From Linnemannia hyalina (taxonomy: Eukaryota > Mortierellomycota > Mortierellomycetes > Mortierellales > Mortierellaceae), in contig JAHRHY010000023.1 of the NCBI GenBank assembly GCA_019671135.1, positions 310,001 to 374,000 of the forward strand: DNA of 64,000 nt, read 5' to 3'. Below, in pieces: positions 28,303 to 39,415 of the stretch. A program made the translations under genes and the position numbers. The notes below the pieces were generated by a model. That model searched no databases. It had not been told where the DNA came from and saw nothing but the letters and a program-made list of their open reading frames with translations. Position 1 is the stretch's first letter; each line of letters begins with the position of its first letter.

Positions 28303-31300
28303 ATGGGCTATAAGTTCCAGGCACTAGCCCTGGCAACCCTTTCCATTTGGGTGATATTCCTCTTTCTCGACTTCAGGATCACTTGGCTGGTCCGCGGCCG
28401 CCTCGCAGACTTGTACTACTTCAATCGACGGGACCTGGTCTTCATCAGCCTATTTGCCACCCCTGCCATCCTCTCCCACCTCATCACCATCTGGGGCCAC
28501 TACTACCGTGCCGACGATCTCTTCCAAGAGTCTATCCGGCTTGTCTCGACTTCATCTGTGAAGGAGAGGAAGAGGATCTCGGTATGGGAGAGACATGATC
28601 CGTGGTTGGGGTACACGGTCAAGTATTGGGTGCTGGTCGGCGTTTCGGTGGCGTTGAATTTGGTTTGGTTTGTGCAGCCGGTGGTTGTTTACATGCCGAA
28701 CGGGATAAAGTTCTTGGGCAAGTATGCCGCTTTCATGGGTACGTTTTGTTTTTGCCTTGTCGTTTTTTTTTTGTTATTGGGATCCCCCCTTTCTGCCAAT
28801 CGGGTGCTTCTCTTTTGTTCGGTTTTGACAGACTTTTGACAACCTGCACGATAGACACCTCCTGAAAAAAAAAATATGACAACCTCCTATTTGCCTCTTC
28901 ATGTCTCTATCAACCAACCAACCAATTAACAAAAACCTTCCTCTCCTCTTTCTCACTTTCATTCCAAAAAAAAAATATAGCATACGTTGCATTCGGCAGT
29001 GGATACGCAGCCATGGGATCCTGCGGTCTGCTCCTCCTCCTGGTCCTACGGAGATCGATGTTGCAGGCTCTTGGGTTCACCTACGCCGACATCTTACCGT
29101 TGCATCGATGGATGGGTGTTGCGTTTATTGTCTGGAGCACGATCCATACGATTTGCTATATCCTGTACTACGTCCATTTCAATGCCTTTTGGCGCAACTT
29201 CAATTTCGATGGCACCACGCGTGGACCCCAGAACTTGATTGCTCTCGTTGCCTATGTAAGTCGCACCTTTTGGATTGAGGAAATTATTATTTGGTGTTCG
29301 TGCGGCGTTGTGTGTTTTGGTAAAGGAGTGCAATGGCACGCAGCAAGAAGCCCAAAAATAAGGGGGTGAGGAGAATACATCACGCCCTTTTCTGTTCTCA
29401 CAGCTGACCCATCTCACTCCTTCTTCAATTCAACCTTGATATTCATGATAGGCGGCGTTGTTGGGTCTGGGAATAACGGCAATCCCCCAAGTCCGAAGAA
29501 GCTGCTACCTCCTCTTCATCACTCTGCACCGAGTCTTCACCGTCATCACCTTCGTGGGCACTCTCATGCATTTCCCCTACTACATGATCTGGTATTACGT
29601 CCTCCCCTCCGTCTGCCTCTACCTCGCCGACCGGTTCGTCCCCAAATTTATCCAATCTTGTGCCATCTCCCCCGAGGCGATCTGCTCGTTCGACAAAGAA
29701 GCTGATATCCTCACCATCGTCCTCGTTTCCAAGGACCGACTCGAGCCGCTCAAGCCTTACTACCCAGGCGATTATGTCAACATTGAGTTCCCAGAGATCA
29801 GTATGATTTATCACCCGTTTACGATTGCGTCGTATTGGGCTGAGGATCCGTATTCAATGACGATTTATGTGAGAACTTTCCAGGAGACAAAGACAAGTTG
29901 GACGGGTGCTTTGGCGACATTGTGTGAGGATGCGACGACTGAAGAGCCGATGGTGTTGAAGGCTAGGGTGGATGGAGTCTTTGGAGATCGCACTCATGAT
30001 TATCTGTCCAATGGTGTCATGGTCATTTTCTCTGGTACGTTTACATCCATTTTCTCGCGTTTTCATAACGTCTGTTGGCCCACGTGTAGATCCTAATGCT
30101 CTTTGGGGCCAATTATTTACCAACTTATTTATTTCTCCTTCTCTTTGACATTCACCATTTGTCCTAACTTAGCGGGAGCGGCGATCACAACATTTATGAG
30201 CCTTCTAAAAGCAATGGCGGCCCAGATCGAGGCCTCCCAGGCAACAATGAACAACGCGGCAACGATCGAAGTCCATCTGATCTGCACCTTCCGTTACGAG
30301 AGCGAGCTTTATGCCTATGGCGATTTCATGCACAGGATCACGCATGACCCCCGGTTCACGTCTTGGCTCCATACCCAGATCTATGTCTCGCGACCTGACA
30401 AGATGGCCCCGCCGCCGTTGTGTGAGAGTGGGTTGTGTACGAGTGAGTTTGTTTGTGGGCGTGTTGATGAGCCTGAGCAGGAGGAGGAGGAAGGCGAGAG
30501 GAAGAGTCGTGGATCGGAGGCGGCGCCGTTGTTGGGAGGAAGCAAGGAGAACAAGTCAAAGTATGGGTCAGTTGCTTCGAAACTCAGTAATGCTCGTCGT
30601 GTTAATATCGAGGAACAGGGCGAGGAGGATTGCTGTATGGGTTGTGGAGCAGAGTGCTCCGGTGGTGGCAGCGGAAGTGGTTCGACCAGTTCTAGTGCCA
30701 GTTCCTTGGCAGCCACAATCTCTGTCTCTCCACCCTCCAACTCAAGGTCCGATAGCGCATCGACCTTGACCACGAACGATGTCCACACCAAGACTCTCCT
30801 CACCGGCGCCTCTGCCTCTGCAGCTGCAGCTTTTGCTTCAGGGTGCTACCGCTACAAGACCCTGCCCACCTTCCCCGCCGCAAACTCGGCTGCCATTGCC
30901 ACCGTCCATGCCAAGAAAGACCTCTTCCTCACCACCATGATCCTGGTCCTCCCTATGCTGGCCTACCTTTGGGGTCGCGCGATTCCCTGGGAGGGGACGT
31001 ATAAGGGCGAATACCGGTGGTGTCGCACGACCAAGGATGAGGATCAGCATATGACCAACCGGTGTATGTGGAGTTATGCGATCCTTCCTGGAGTTGTGCA
31101 TGTCCTGGCTGCTAGTTGTATTGGGTATTTGGCACTTTTTGTGGCCAGGCGGACCAACCTCTTCAGGGCTGCTTCGAGCCATGGATCCAGAATGGCGACG
31201 GCATCGGTGGCGGAGACGAATAATGCGGCGTTCAGGTCGTACGCGAACTTGATCCGTGGTCTTGCCGGTGATGGTGCCTCTGTTGCAGCCATGTCAGGAA

Positions 31301-31632
31301 GTGCGACGTTGCATCGTCATGGAGTGATGAAGGCCGCTGTTAAGAAGCAGCAAGGGATCGAGTTCAAGCGTGGGCGGATTCAAGTCAACCACCATATCCA
31401 AGAACTCATCTCTATCGGTGTTGGCCATCGTCGTCCCGGTGGTGGTGGTGGTGAAGGAAGTGACGATACCGAGGCGTTGATTGGTGGAGTAGAGGAACAG
31501 GAGGTGAAGGTGAAGGAAGGAGGAGTGATTGTGTTTGGAGGTGGACCGGACGCGTTTGTGGATATGATTGAGGAGAGTTGTAAGAAGGCCCGTTGGGTGG
31601 TTGATTTCCATCGCGAGACCTGGGCTCCTTAG
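28303..31632 (+). CDS. Ferric-reductase/NADPH-oxidase-like flavocytochrome with a split NAD-binding half
   Basis: Exons 28303-28738, 28981-29255, 29452-30034 and 30173-31632 give 917 residues. Exons 1-3 encode several membrane spans. ILPLHRWMGVAF plus STIHTICYILYY and TLHRVFTV plus LMHFPYYM supply the paired His that should hold two haems. The cytoplasmic part has the FAD motif HPFTI, a GVFGDRTHDY element, AGAAITTFMSLL (in place of the Gly-rich nucleotide loop) and a C-terminal VFGGGPDAFVDMI that matches the NAD-binding CGP region. Electrons should pass from NAD(P)H through FAD and haem to an outside acceptor such as ferric iron, or to oxygen. About 360 residues (roughly 515-880) are inserted between the nucleotide loop and GGGP. 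They include Ser-rich sequence and two further hydrophobic spans near 680-702 and 735-757. FRE versus NOX is not resolved. The start ATG follows CAAAA and begins a hydrophobic N-terminus. Confidence 0.9.
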
Positions 31633-31780
31633 ATATTCAAATCTCGTATCGTTTTTCGTTGCACACTTTTCCCCTTCATTTCTTTCTTGCATTACCAAAT
31701 GACTTGTATACTTCACCATATTACCATAGATACATTTACATACCATAGCATATTGTCATTCATAAAACAAAACATCTCCC

Positions 31781-31810
31781 CACACCCACACCCACACTCA
31801 CACACACACA
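31781..31810. repeat. CA-rich microsatellite
   Basis: CACACCCACA units followed by (CA)n in the 206-bp gap between the convergent reductase and HTD2-like genes. Confidence 0.85.
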
Positions 31811-31838
31811 AGAATAGCCATAATTCATTTTCAAAATA

Positions 31839-33249
31839 CTATTGCTCTTGAACAACCTCAACAGTGCCAGACATGGCAAGTCCGCCTTGAGGGTTCTCGA
31901 CCCAGACCTCATAACTCCCCTCGACATCTGCGTCCATGTTAGGGATGAGCGTCATTTTCTTTGCACAGATCTTGATGGGCTGATCGACGTAGAGGGGGGA
32001 AAGGGCACGGTAACGGAAGTTCTTGATGACTTGGTTTGGTTGGAGGAGGGATTGGCGGAGGGGTTCGAGGAGGAGTGTTGCTGAGAGGGGGCCGTGTACC
32101 AGACAGGCTGTTTTGTTTTATTCGCCAAGAGGGGAAAAGTGGGGACGAACGGAAGAGGGATTAGTTTTGGTGGTGTTCAGTTTAAAGTGTACGTCGTGTG
32201 TGTGGGTGCGAATTGGGTGGCACCTTACGAGAAAATCTCATGTTGTTACAGCGATCAGGAATAATGGCTGACTTACCAGGATGGTCCTCGACGTTGTTGG
32301 CGTACTCGTGGTCATAGTGGATGCGGTGGCTGTTGAAAGTCAAGGCCGAGTATCGGAAGAGCTGGATCGCCGTCGGGTGTACTTCCATCGACACGTCCGC
32401 CTGTCTCCTCGCTATTTTTTTTCCCCGTTCAATTTCGCAAAGCACAGAAAAAGTAGATGGTCAGTCCCTTATTTCAGTTCAACAGCAACGCGACAAAGTA
32501 GTACAGACAAGTGAGAAGGGAAAAAAAAACTCACGTTTGACAAGCTTCGGCTTAACAGACCCCGCCTCCTTATCCTTCTCCATATAAACCAACGTCCGCG
32601 TATCCGTCAACGCAACCCCAAACTGATTCTCGACCACTTTCTCTAAACTCACAAACACCATCACCTTCCCCTCCCGTCCTTCTTTGATATCGACACCCGT
32701 ACACCTCGTCTTCATCACCATCTCCTGCCCGACCCTCAACAGATTGGCAGGGTTCTGTTTAACCCCACCACCGGCCCACATCCGTGCGAGGAAGGGTGCG
32801 GGGGGTGCGTGAGTCATTTCGTAACCGTCTTGGCCAAGGTCGGATTCGCCGATCATCGGAGGGAAGAAGACGTGGTGCCAGTTTACGGGGAGTGGAGAGC
32901 CATTCGGGAAGGAGTTTTTAGAAGAGGAAGGGGAGGAAGTAGAGGAAGAGGAAGGGGTGGATTTGGAGAGGGTCATGGAGAGCATTTGGAGGGTTTGTGG
33001 GCGGATTGTGTCGCGTTCGACGAGGGTTGGCTTTTGAAGGATGGCGGTCTTCCAGGCTGAGATAATATCCGCTGAAGAAGCCGAGGAGCCCGAGGTTGAG
33101 GTGGAGTAGTTTGCGTGAGCGCGTGGGCGAGAAGAGAAGGCGACGGCGAGAGTGGGGAGGAGGTGGCGGGTGAGTGGGGCGAGTGAGGCCTTGGAGGCGG
33201 TTGTTGCTCTGAGTGCAAGCCTTGAATGGGGCAGCATGAGGGAAGTCAT
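31839..33249 (-). CDS. HTD2: Mitochondrial 3-hydroxyacyl-thioester dehydratase, HTD2 type
   Basis: Exons 33249-32535, 32411-32277 and 32107-31839 give 372 residues. The first 45 or so residues are Arg/Ser/Ala-rich with no acidic residues, as expected for a mitochondrial presequence. The body has the N-terminal region typical of fungal HTD2 (LPVNWHHVFFPP, LARMWAGG). It then has the hot-dog motif FRYSALTFNSHRIHYDHEYA and HGPLSATLLLEPLR. This family dehydrates 3-hydroxyacyl-ACP in mitochondrial type II fatty acid synthesis, which supplies octanoyl groups for lipoate. A mesaconyl-CoA hydratase-like role is the main alternative because that family shares the same motifs. The start at 33249 is the first of two closely spaced ATGs. 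The gene diverges from PEX6 across 601 bp and converges on the reductase gene. Confidence 0.9.
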
Positions 33250-33850
33250 TGTCTGCTGTTGGGGTTGTTGCCCTGCTGTGTGGAGAAGGAAGTGAGCGAA
33301 TGAATGAGTGTGAGAAGAAAAATAAAGAGTTCGTTTCAGGAACAAAGGGGAAAAGAAGCCGAGGGGTGGGAAGGGGAGGAGCAAGCCACCGATTGGTTCG
33401 ATCTGTCATGTGAACACGGACCGGGGAAAATTGATGCGATGTGAGAAGCCGTGTCGAAGGGTGGAGTTGAATTGGGTTGGAGGAAAGGTAGAAGTGGGGA
33501 CAAAGGGGGGCAAGCCCCGCCCGCACTTTGAACGGCCAAGCATACATACTTCGTTGACACATACACACACGAGTGAGCCGACACTTTCTTTTTTCTTTAC
33601 TTTCCCTGTTCCTTCTTTTGGTTTCTTCACGCTTCCTTGTCACTTCCTACTTCTCATTCTTCTTTCCTCTTTCTTCTTTTCTGTCACTTTCTTCCTTTCT
33701 TCCTCATTCCCTCTCGCCTCTCTTCACTCAGCACTTTACGCTAGACATCACGCTACTTCTTACTTTTTTTTTTTGTCTACATTCCTCCTCTTTCTCCCTA
33801 CCTAATCTCCCATTCACACATTCCAAGGACCCGCGTAACATAAAAAGACA
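33250..33850. promoter_or_regulatory. Shared divergent promoter region of HTD2 and PEX6
   Basis: 601 bp separate the two start codons. The PEX6 half is almost pure pyrimidine from about 33590 to 33830. Two ATTGG pentamers (CCAAT on the minus strand) lie at 33392-33396 and 33471-33475, which is 143 and 222 bp upstream of the HTD2 ATG and in its sense orientation. That is compatible with a HAP/NF-Y site, but such pentamers are common by chance. Confidence 0.45.
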
Positions 33851-36800
33851 ATGCCAGTCTCCAACAGTAACAGCGCTCATGCCCGCGTCCAGTCCAAACT
33901 TTTAGTCCGCCCAGAAGAGTCCCTCCAACGAGACTCCGAGGCCACCCTCCGTCGCCTTCACCAGACAGTTCAGGTCACCAAGCCCGTCTGGAGCCTCCTC
34001 ACCGGCAGCCGATCCAATGTCGATGTCCATGGTAGGGGATTTATCTGCATCGATTCACGGGTCGGGCAAGGAGAGCGATCGGATCAGACAGAAGATAATG
34101 CAATCGAGGAAAGCGTAACAGGACAGATTCAGGATAGCAATGAAGAAGCAGGAACAGACGACATGCCAATTGGACAGGATACTACTGCGGGGGTCAATTG
34201 ATCGGGAAGAAAGGCTGAAAGCGACAAGAGACATACTCTCCAGGAAGAAACCCGCCCGGCAGAAAAAGGAGATCCGCCTTTTTTTTCCATAGTTCCCCGT
34301 CGGTTGTGTTCAAGGAAGCATTTCTCTCGCTTGCTCAACCAAAATGTGTCACCGTGTGGGTTGTGTTGCTATCCAGCCAATTTGAACCTTGATTTTCTCT
34401 TTCTCTTCTTTTTCCACGAGCTAACGGACTGTAACTTTTCATTCACGCAACATTCTACTATAACAAATCAGGCTCGGTTCCGGTTGCGATCATCACCTCC
34501 CAGGACTCGTTCCCGATGCACAATGCTGCCGAGCATACCCCCCGGCCATTGTTGAATGCTATTGTTACTCGGGCCGTCCTCTTGACCTCTTCCATCGATG
34601 GCCATGTCGCCGAAGTGAGTGTTTCCCCGTTTCTATGTCGTCTTGTAAGGAAGACTCATGGAGCTCTGTACCATATTACGTCCAACTGATCGCTAACGGA
34701 CATCTGGTCATCTTTTTGAAACGAAATTAGACGACGGAGAACGAGTGCTTTATTACAGGAGAGTTTGCAAGGAAATACTTCCCATCGAGCAGCTTTGACA
34801 ACCAAGTTCATATCACAATCCAAAAGACTGATTTGGTCGTCCTCGACGAAATCATCCTTGCTGCCACCACTTCCGAGGCATACGAGATCATCTCAGAAGG
34901 TATGCTTTGCACGCGAATGAAAAACCTCAAAAAAGAGAGAAGGATCGAGAAAGACGATCCTAACCATAAGGTGTCATTTTTTCGATCAAATCAACGTTAG
35001 AACCAAGCTTGATCTCAAGTCACTTTTTACCAGAGGGCGGCGAACCAGTCATCATTCAATATGACCAGACATACACGATCCAGGGTCCCAACGGAGAGCA
35101 ATTGCCGGTCAAGGCTCTCATGTGCAATCCCGTCCTACAGGGCATCATGGAGGAGGATACAAGTGTCATTTTCACTGACATGGCTGATGAGGCACTGGAT
35201 CAACAACCTTCTACAACCAACGCCGACTTCTTTGGATCCGCCATCCCCAACAATCACCTTAACATCTTCGAAAACGAAGCCGATCCTTTTGAATTTGACG
35301 CTGATTTTATTGCCTCCAGGTTCTTGGTCAAGGACCATCATCACACGTCCACTGGATCCAAGAGCGCCTTCAAGGACTTGCACTTTTCAGTTGCAGAACT
35401 GGAGGATGACGATGATGAGGATGACGAGGAAGAGGAAGAGGACAACAATACGTTTTCGGATGTCTTGGAAGATTCCGGAGATGAGATTGATGGCCGGAAG
35501 ATCCATAAGGAAGTCAACGGGCAGAGCCGGCGCATGCGATCCTTCTCGCACCAGGCGGATGATGCTGTCAAGAGCTCTGCTGTAGAGGAGAGGGAGCGGC
35601 CGGTGAAGAAGACTTCTGTCGATTTTGCGCCTTGGGTCCAAAAGGGTCATTACCCATCCCAGAAGCTGTCCCCTCAGCCCTCGCCCGAGGATGATCCCGA
35701 GGCAAGAATCTTTGTCGATGTCGCACAGCTCGGAAAGCTGCGTGTCTTTAGCGGTGACTGGGTAAGAATCCTCTTTCTTCTTTTGACTATTGATGGTGGT
35801 ATGAAAGTATGAATCAAATACCTGAGCACTGACCGCGCTCTTTCCATTCGCCCTTTTGTTAGGTTGTGGTGTCGGCAAAGGAGTCAAAGGTGACGACTCG
35901 ATTCTGCAGGATCTACGGATTAACTTTCCCAGTAACAGACGCATCCAAGGGCTTGGGCCTGCCTCGTGTGTACTTGCCCGCAGGACTTTACTTCAACCTC
36001 GGATCCCCCGCCACCCTCGTCATTGATGCTGCTCATCTGAAGCAAGAGGAGCCCACCATCGCCAAGGCGGTCACCGTTGCCAGAGTCGCCTCCCCCGCTA
36101 CAGTTGACAAGGCCTTGCAGACTGCTTGTTTGGAGGCTCTGAAGGAGTGGTTCGAGGAGTATGAGCGTGTGGTCTGTGAGGGCGATGTTATTGGTGTCGA
36201 GATTGATGAAGAGGCTGCCAAGTTGGCCCCCAAGCAGCTCGGCCCTGAAGATGCTAGCGATCTTGACATTAGGCTGCCTTTGTCGGCTTCGACGTTGAAG
36301 ACTACTATCTACTTCAAGTTGACACATCTGGAGGACGCCAGCAGTCCCAACAAACATACCCAGTTGGTTGATCCTTCTGTTACAAAGATGATTCAATCTG
36401 GACTTGAGCATTCCCGTGTCCCTCCCAAGTTGAAACGCAATGGTATTGTCACTTTTTTTTTTGACTTGAAAATATTATTTTGCCACCAAAGCTTTGCTCG
36501 TTACTAACATCAGAACACCTATAACTAGCTCGCAGCCCAGCAATCCCAGCGTTGGACGACGCTTCAGGGCCAAAGGCATTCGCTCAGTTGTACCAATTAG
36601 TGTCGTCTGGACTGCACCCCTTCTCGTCCAAGCTAGGCTTGAACTGCACTGTCTTGTTGCATGGCGCTCGGGGTATCGGCAAGAAGACTGTGATTGACTG
36701 GGTCGCAGATATGGCAGGCATCCACGTGATGGAGGTCAACTGCTTTGACATTGCAAGCGACACTGACGCTAAGACCGAGGTTGCTGTTCGGGCCAAGTTT

Positions 36801-39120
36801 GATAAGGCTGTCGCCTGTGGGCCTTGCATCTTGGTGCTTCGCCACATTGACGCCCTTGCGAGAAAGAGTGTCGCTTTGGAGACCGGTCAAGGTAATCAAT
36901 AACAAACCAGTTATAGTTGTTATGTTGTAATTCCAGAGTACATTCTACTAACACTACCGTCTTCCTAACTATCAACTATATAGAGCCAATTTTGTCGACG
37001 GTCCTCAAGGATTGCTTCACGCAGTTGGGTGATGCGTTCAAGACGATGGGCCACCCAGTGACGGTGATTGCAACGACTGGCGATATCGACAAGGTGCCCA
37101 CGTCGGTTCTGGGATGCTTCTTGCACGAGATTGGATTTGATGCGCCGGATGAGGCTCAGCGTTTGGCCATCTTGAAGAACTTGACGACGACGACTCCCCT
37201 GGGACCCGATGTCTCGTTGAAATCGTTGGCTACCCAGACTGCTGCCTTGGTTGCTAAGGATCTTGTCGATCTTACTGGACGTGCTGGTCTGGTCGCCATT
37301 GACCGTGTCGAAAAGTCGATGTAAGGCCTCTCTTTGTACGTTCTGTGCGTTTTGGTTTTTTTTGCTAATGTCAAGTACAGAGTGCTAACGATTAGTTTTA
37401 TATATTTGACGATTATCGATCATAGTGAGGAGTGGAACAAGGGTGCGGTGGCTGCTCAGAGTTTGGTCAATGCTGGAGTCACTGTCACGGCTGCAGATTA
37501 CGACACAGCGTTGAACAAAGCCCGCGCCTCGTACTCGGACTCGATCGGAGCGCCCAAGATCCCCAACGTCACCTGGGACGATGTCGGAGGTTTGGCGTCT
37601 GTCAAGAACGATATCCTCGACACTATTCAGTTGCCTCTGGAGCATCCTGAGCTCTTTGCCAGTGGACTCAAGAAGCGATCTGGTATTTTGCTGTATGGTC
37701 CTCCCGGTACTGGAAAGACTCTTCTTGCCAAGGCTGTGGCCACGTCGTGCTCGCTCAACTTTTTCTCAGTCAAGGGTCCTGAGCTGTTGAACATGTATAT
37801 TGGAGAGTCTGAGGCTAATGTTCGTCGAGTCTTCCAGCGTGCCCGTGATGCCAAGCCCTGTGTCATCTTCTTTGATGAGTTGGATTCTGTCGCGCCCAAG
37901 CGTGGAGAGAAGGGAGATTCTGGAGGAGTGATGGATCGTATTGTCTCACAGTTGCTGGCTGAGCTCGATGGTATGAATGGCGGCGAGGGGTCTGGGGATG
38001 TGTTTGTGATTGGAGCGACTAACCGACCAGATCTGTTGGATCCTGCCTTGTTGCGCCCTGGGCGGTTTGACAAGCTGTTGTACCTGAGTGTCAGTACCAA
38101 GCATGAAGAGCAGCTGAGGATCATCCAGGCGTTGACGCGCAAGTTCCGGTTGCACCCTTCGTTGGATCTGGCCAATGTTGCAGAGAAGTGTCCCTTTAAC
38201 TATACTGGAGCTGATTTCTATGCTCTTTGTTCGGATGCTATGCTCAAGGCAATGACTCGTACTGCTGACGGAATCGAGAGCCGTGTTGGTAAGTCACTTT
38301 TTTTTTTTGTTCTCCCTCGTCTTGTGCACGTCGTTGACGATCTTTTGAAGCTGCTGACTGACTTTTCTTTGTCCTACGGATCCTACAAACAACAGTGACG
38401 ATCAACAAGGACGAGACATCAACACTCCCTCGCCCAATCACATCCCAATACTACCTCGACCACCTCGCCCAGCCAGAAGACATCGTCGTCCAAGTAACCG
38501 AAGAGGACTTTGACCAAGCCCTGGCCGAATTGATCCCCTCTGTTTCTGCCCAGGAACTGGAGCACTACAAGCAGGTTCAAAAGATGTTCAATAGCGACGA
38601 TTTCGCAAAGGAGGCTGAGACTGCTGCTGCTGCTGAGGCTGAAAAGAAGAGGTTGGTTTATCAGGAGCAGGAGGAGAGAGAGCTTTCGGAGGCGTTGAGG
38701 AAGGTTGAAGAGGCTCAGAATTTGATCTCTGCCGAGATCCGTCATCATCACGAGGAGGGGGAGGAGGATGAGGGATATGTTGATGTTGGAAAGGGGAAGG
38801 GGAAGGAGGTGAAGGGTAAAGGAAAGGGGCGGTCAGTGGAGTATAGCCATGTGGCTGACCATGTCACACAGCAATTGGAGGAGAATGTGTCACTTCAGAC
38901 GGTGGAGGAGCAGGCTGTCGAGAAGACGTCTGTTGTTGACGGAGATGTCCATGCTCACCTCGCCGCTGCTGATGCGACTGGTGGGTTGGAGCAGCCATTG
39001 ATGGTGAGCGAACAGGATCAGGAAGCTATTGAGGAGGTCCTCGGTGGGTCTGGCAATGGCAATAGCAATAGCAAGAAGAGCGGGAAGGGTAAAGCTAACA
39101 AAGGCAAGGGCCGTAAATAA
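33851..39120 (+). CDS. PEX6: Peroxisomal AAA ATPase Pex6
   Basis: Nine exons: 33851-34031, 34472-34614, 34731-34899, 35001-35761, 35863-36442, 36529-36891, 36984-37320, 37426-38288 and 38396-39120, giving 1373 residues. With Pex1 it forms the hexamer that pulls ubiquitinated Pex5 out of the peroxisome membrane. The first AAA domain is degenerate: [10 protein letters not shown] (about 656-665) and VLRHIDAL where a DE pair is expected, as is known for Pex6 D1. The second is canonical: GPPGTGKT (about 936-943), IFFDELDS (about 992), [20 protein letters not shown], and WDDVGG at its start. The N-terminal half contains a long acidic Asp/Glu insert (near 35400-35450). The tail after D2 is unusually long, with Glu-rich and then Gly-Lys-rich sequence. 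A transposon sits 84 bp after the stop codon. The first intron (440 nt) is longer than the rest; the other joins are supported by family conservation. Confidence 0.96.
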
Positions 39121-39202
39121 GCTTCCTTTCGTAGCAATGCATGTAGACACCTGTTTGTTCGACATTTTTTTTTTTACTTGGTAAAAGATACAACTTGTAC
39201 AT

Positions 39203-39204
39203 TA
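39203..39204. repeat. TA target-site duplication, left copy
   Basis: TA immediately outside the left terminal repeat, matched by TA at 41834-41835 outside the right one. This pattern is expected for Tc1/mariner/pogo insertion. Confidence 0.85.
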
Positions 39205-39387
39205 CACCGCGCCCTTGACATAAGAGCGAGATCGGCTCTTATGTTGAGTTTTCTATTCTATTCAATTCAATGAGAGTTTTTTTTTGTTACTTCTTTTTTC
39301 TTGATTTTTTAAAAGAAATTCCCAGACATCTACGCCGTGTAAGATAGAAAATTCAAAATGGCCATCTAGGCCGTGCAACGTAGAAAT
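39205..39387 (+). repeat. Left terminal inverted repeat of the transposon
   Basis: Positions 39205-39364 are the exact reverse complement of 41833-41674. The match continues to about 39387 with three mismatches. It contains a 27-bp palindrome at 39218-39244 and two 24-bp direct repeats at 39327-39350 and 39363-39386. Confidence 0.96.
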
Positions 39388-39415
39388 AAATTGGGGAACA
39401 TCACGCTCAACATGT

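Noticed and set aside
31881..31905. GGGTTCTCGACCC as a tRNA T-arm
   Set aside because: It lies in the HTD2 coding sequence and encodes the conserved WVENPQG region.
15678..39120. A biosynthetic gene cluster joining acyl-CoA ligase, reductase, HTD2 and PEX6
   Set aside because: No core synthase, and the genes are interspersed with a chromatin subunit and an Arf-like protein with wide gaps.
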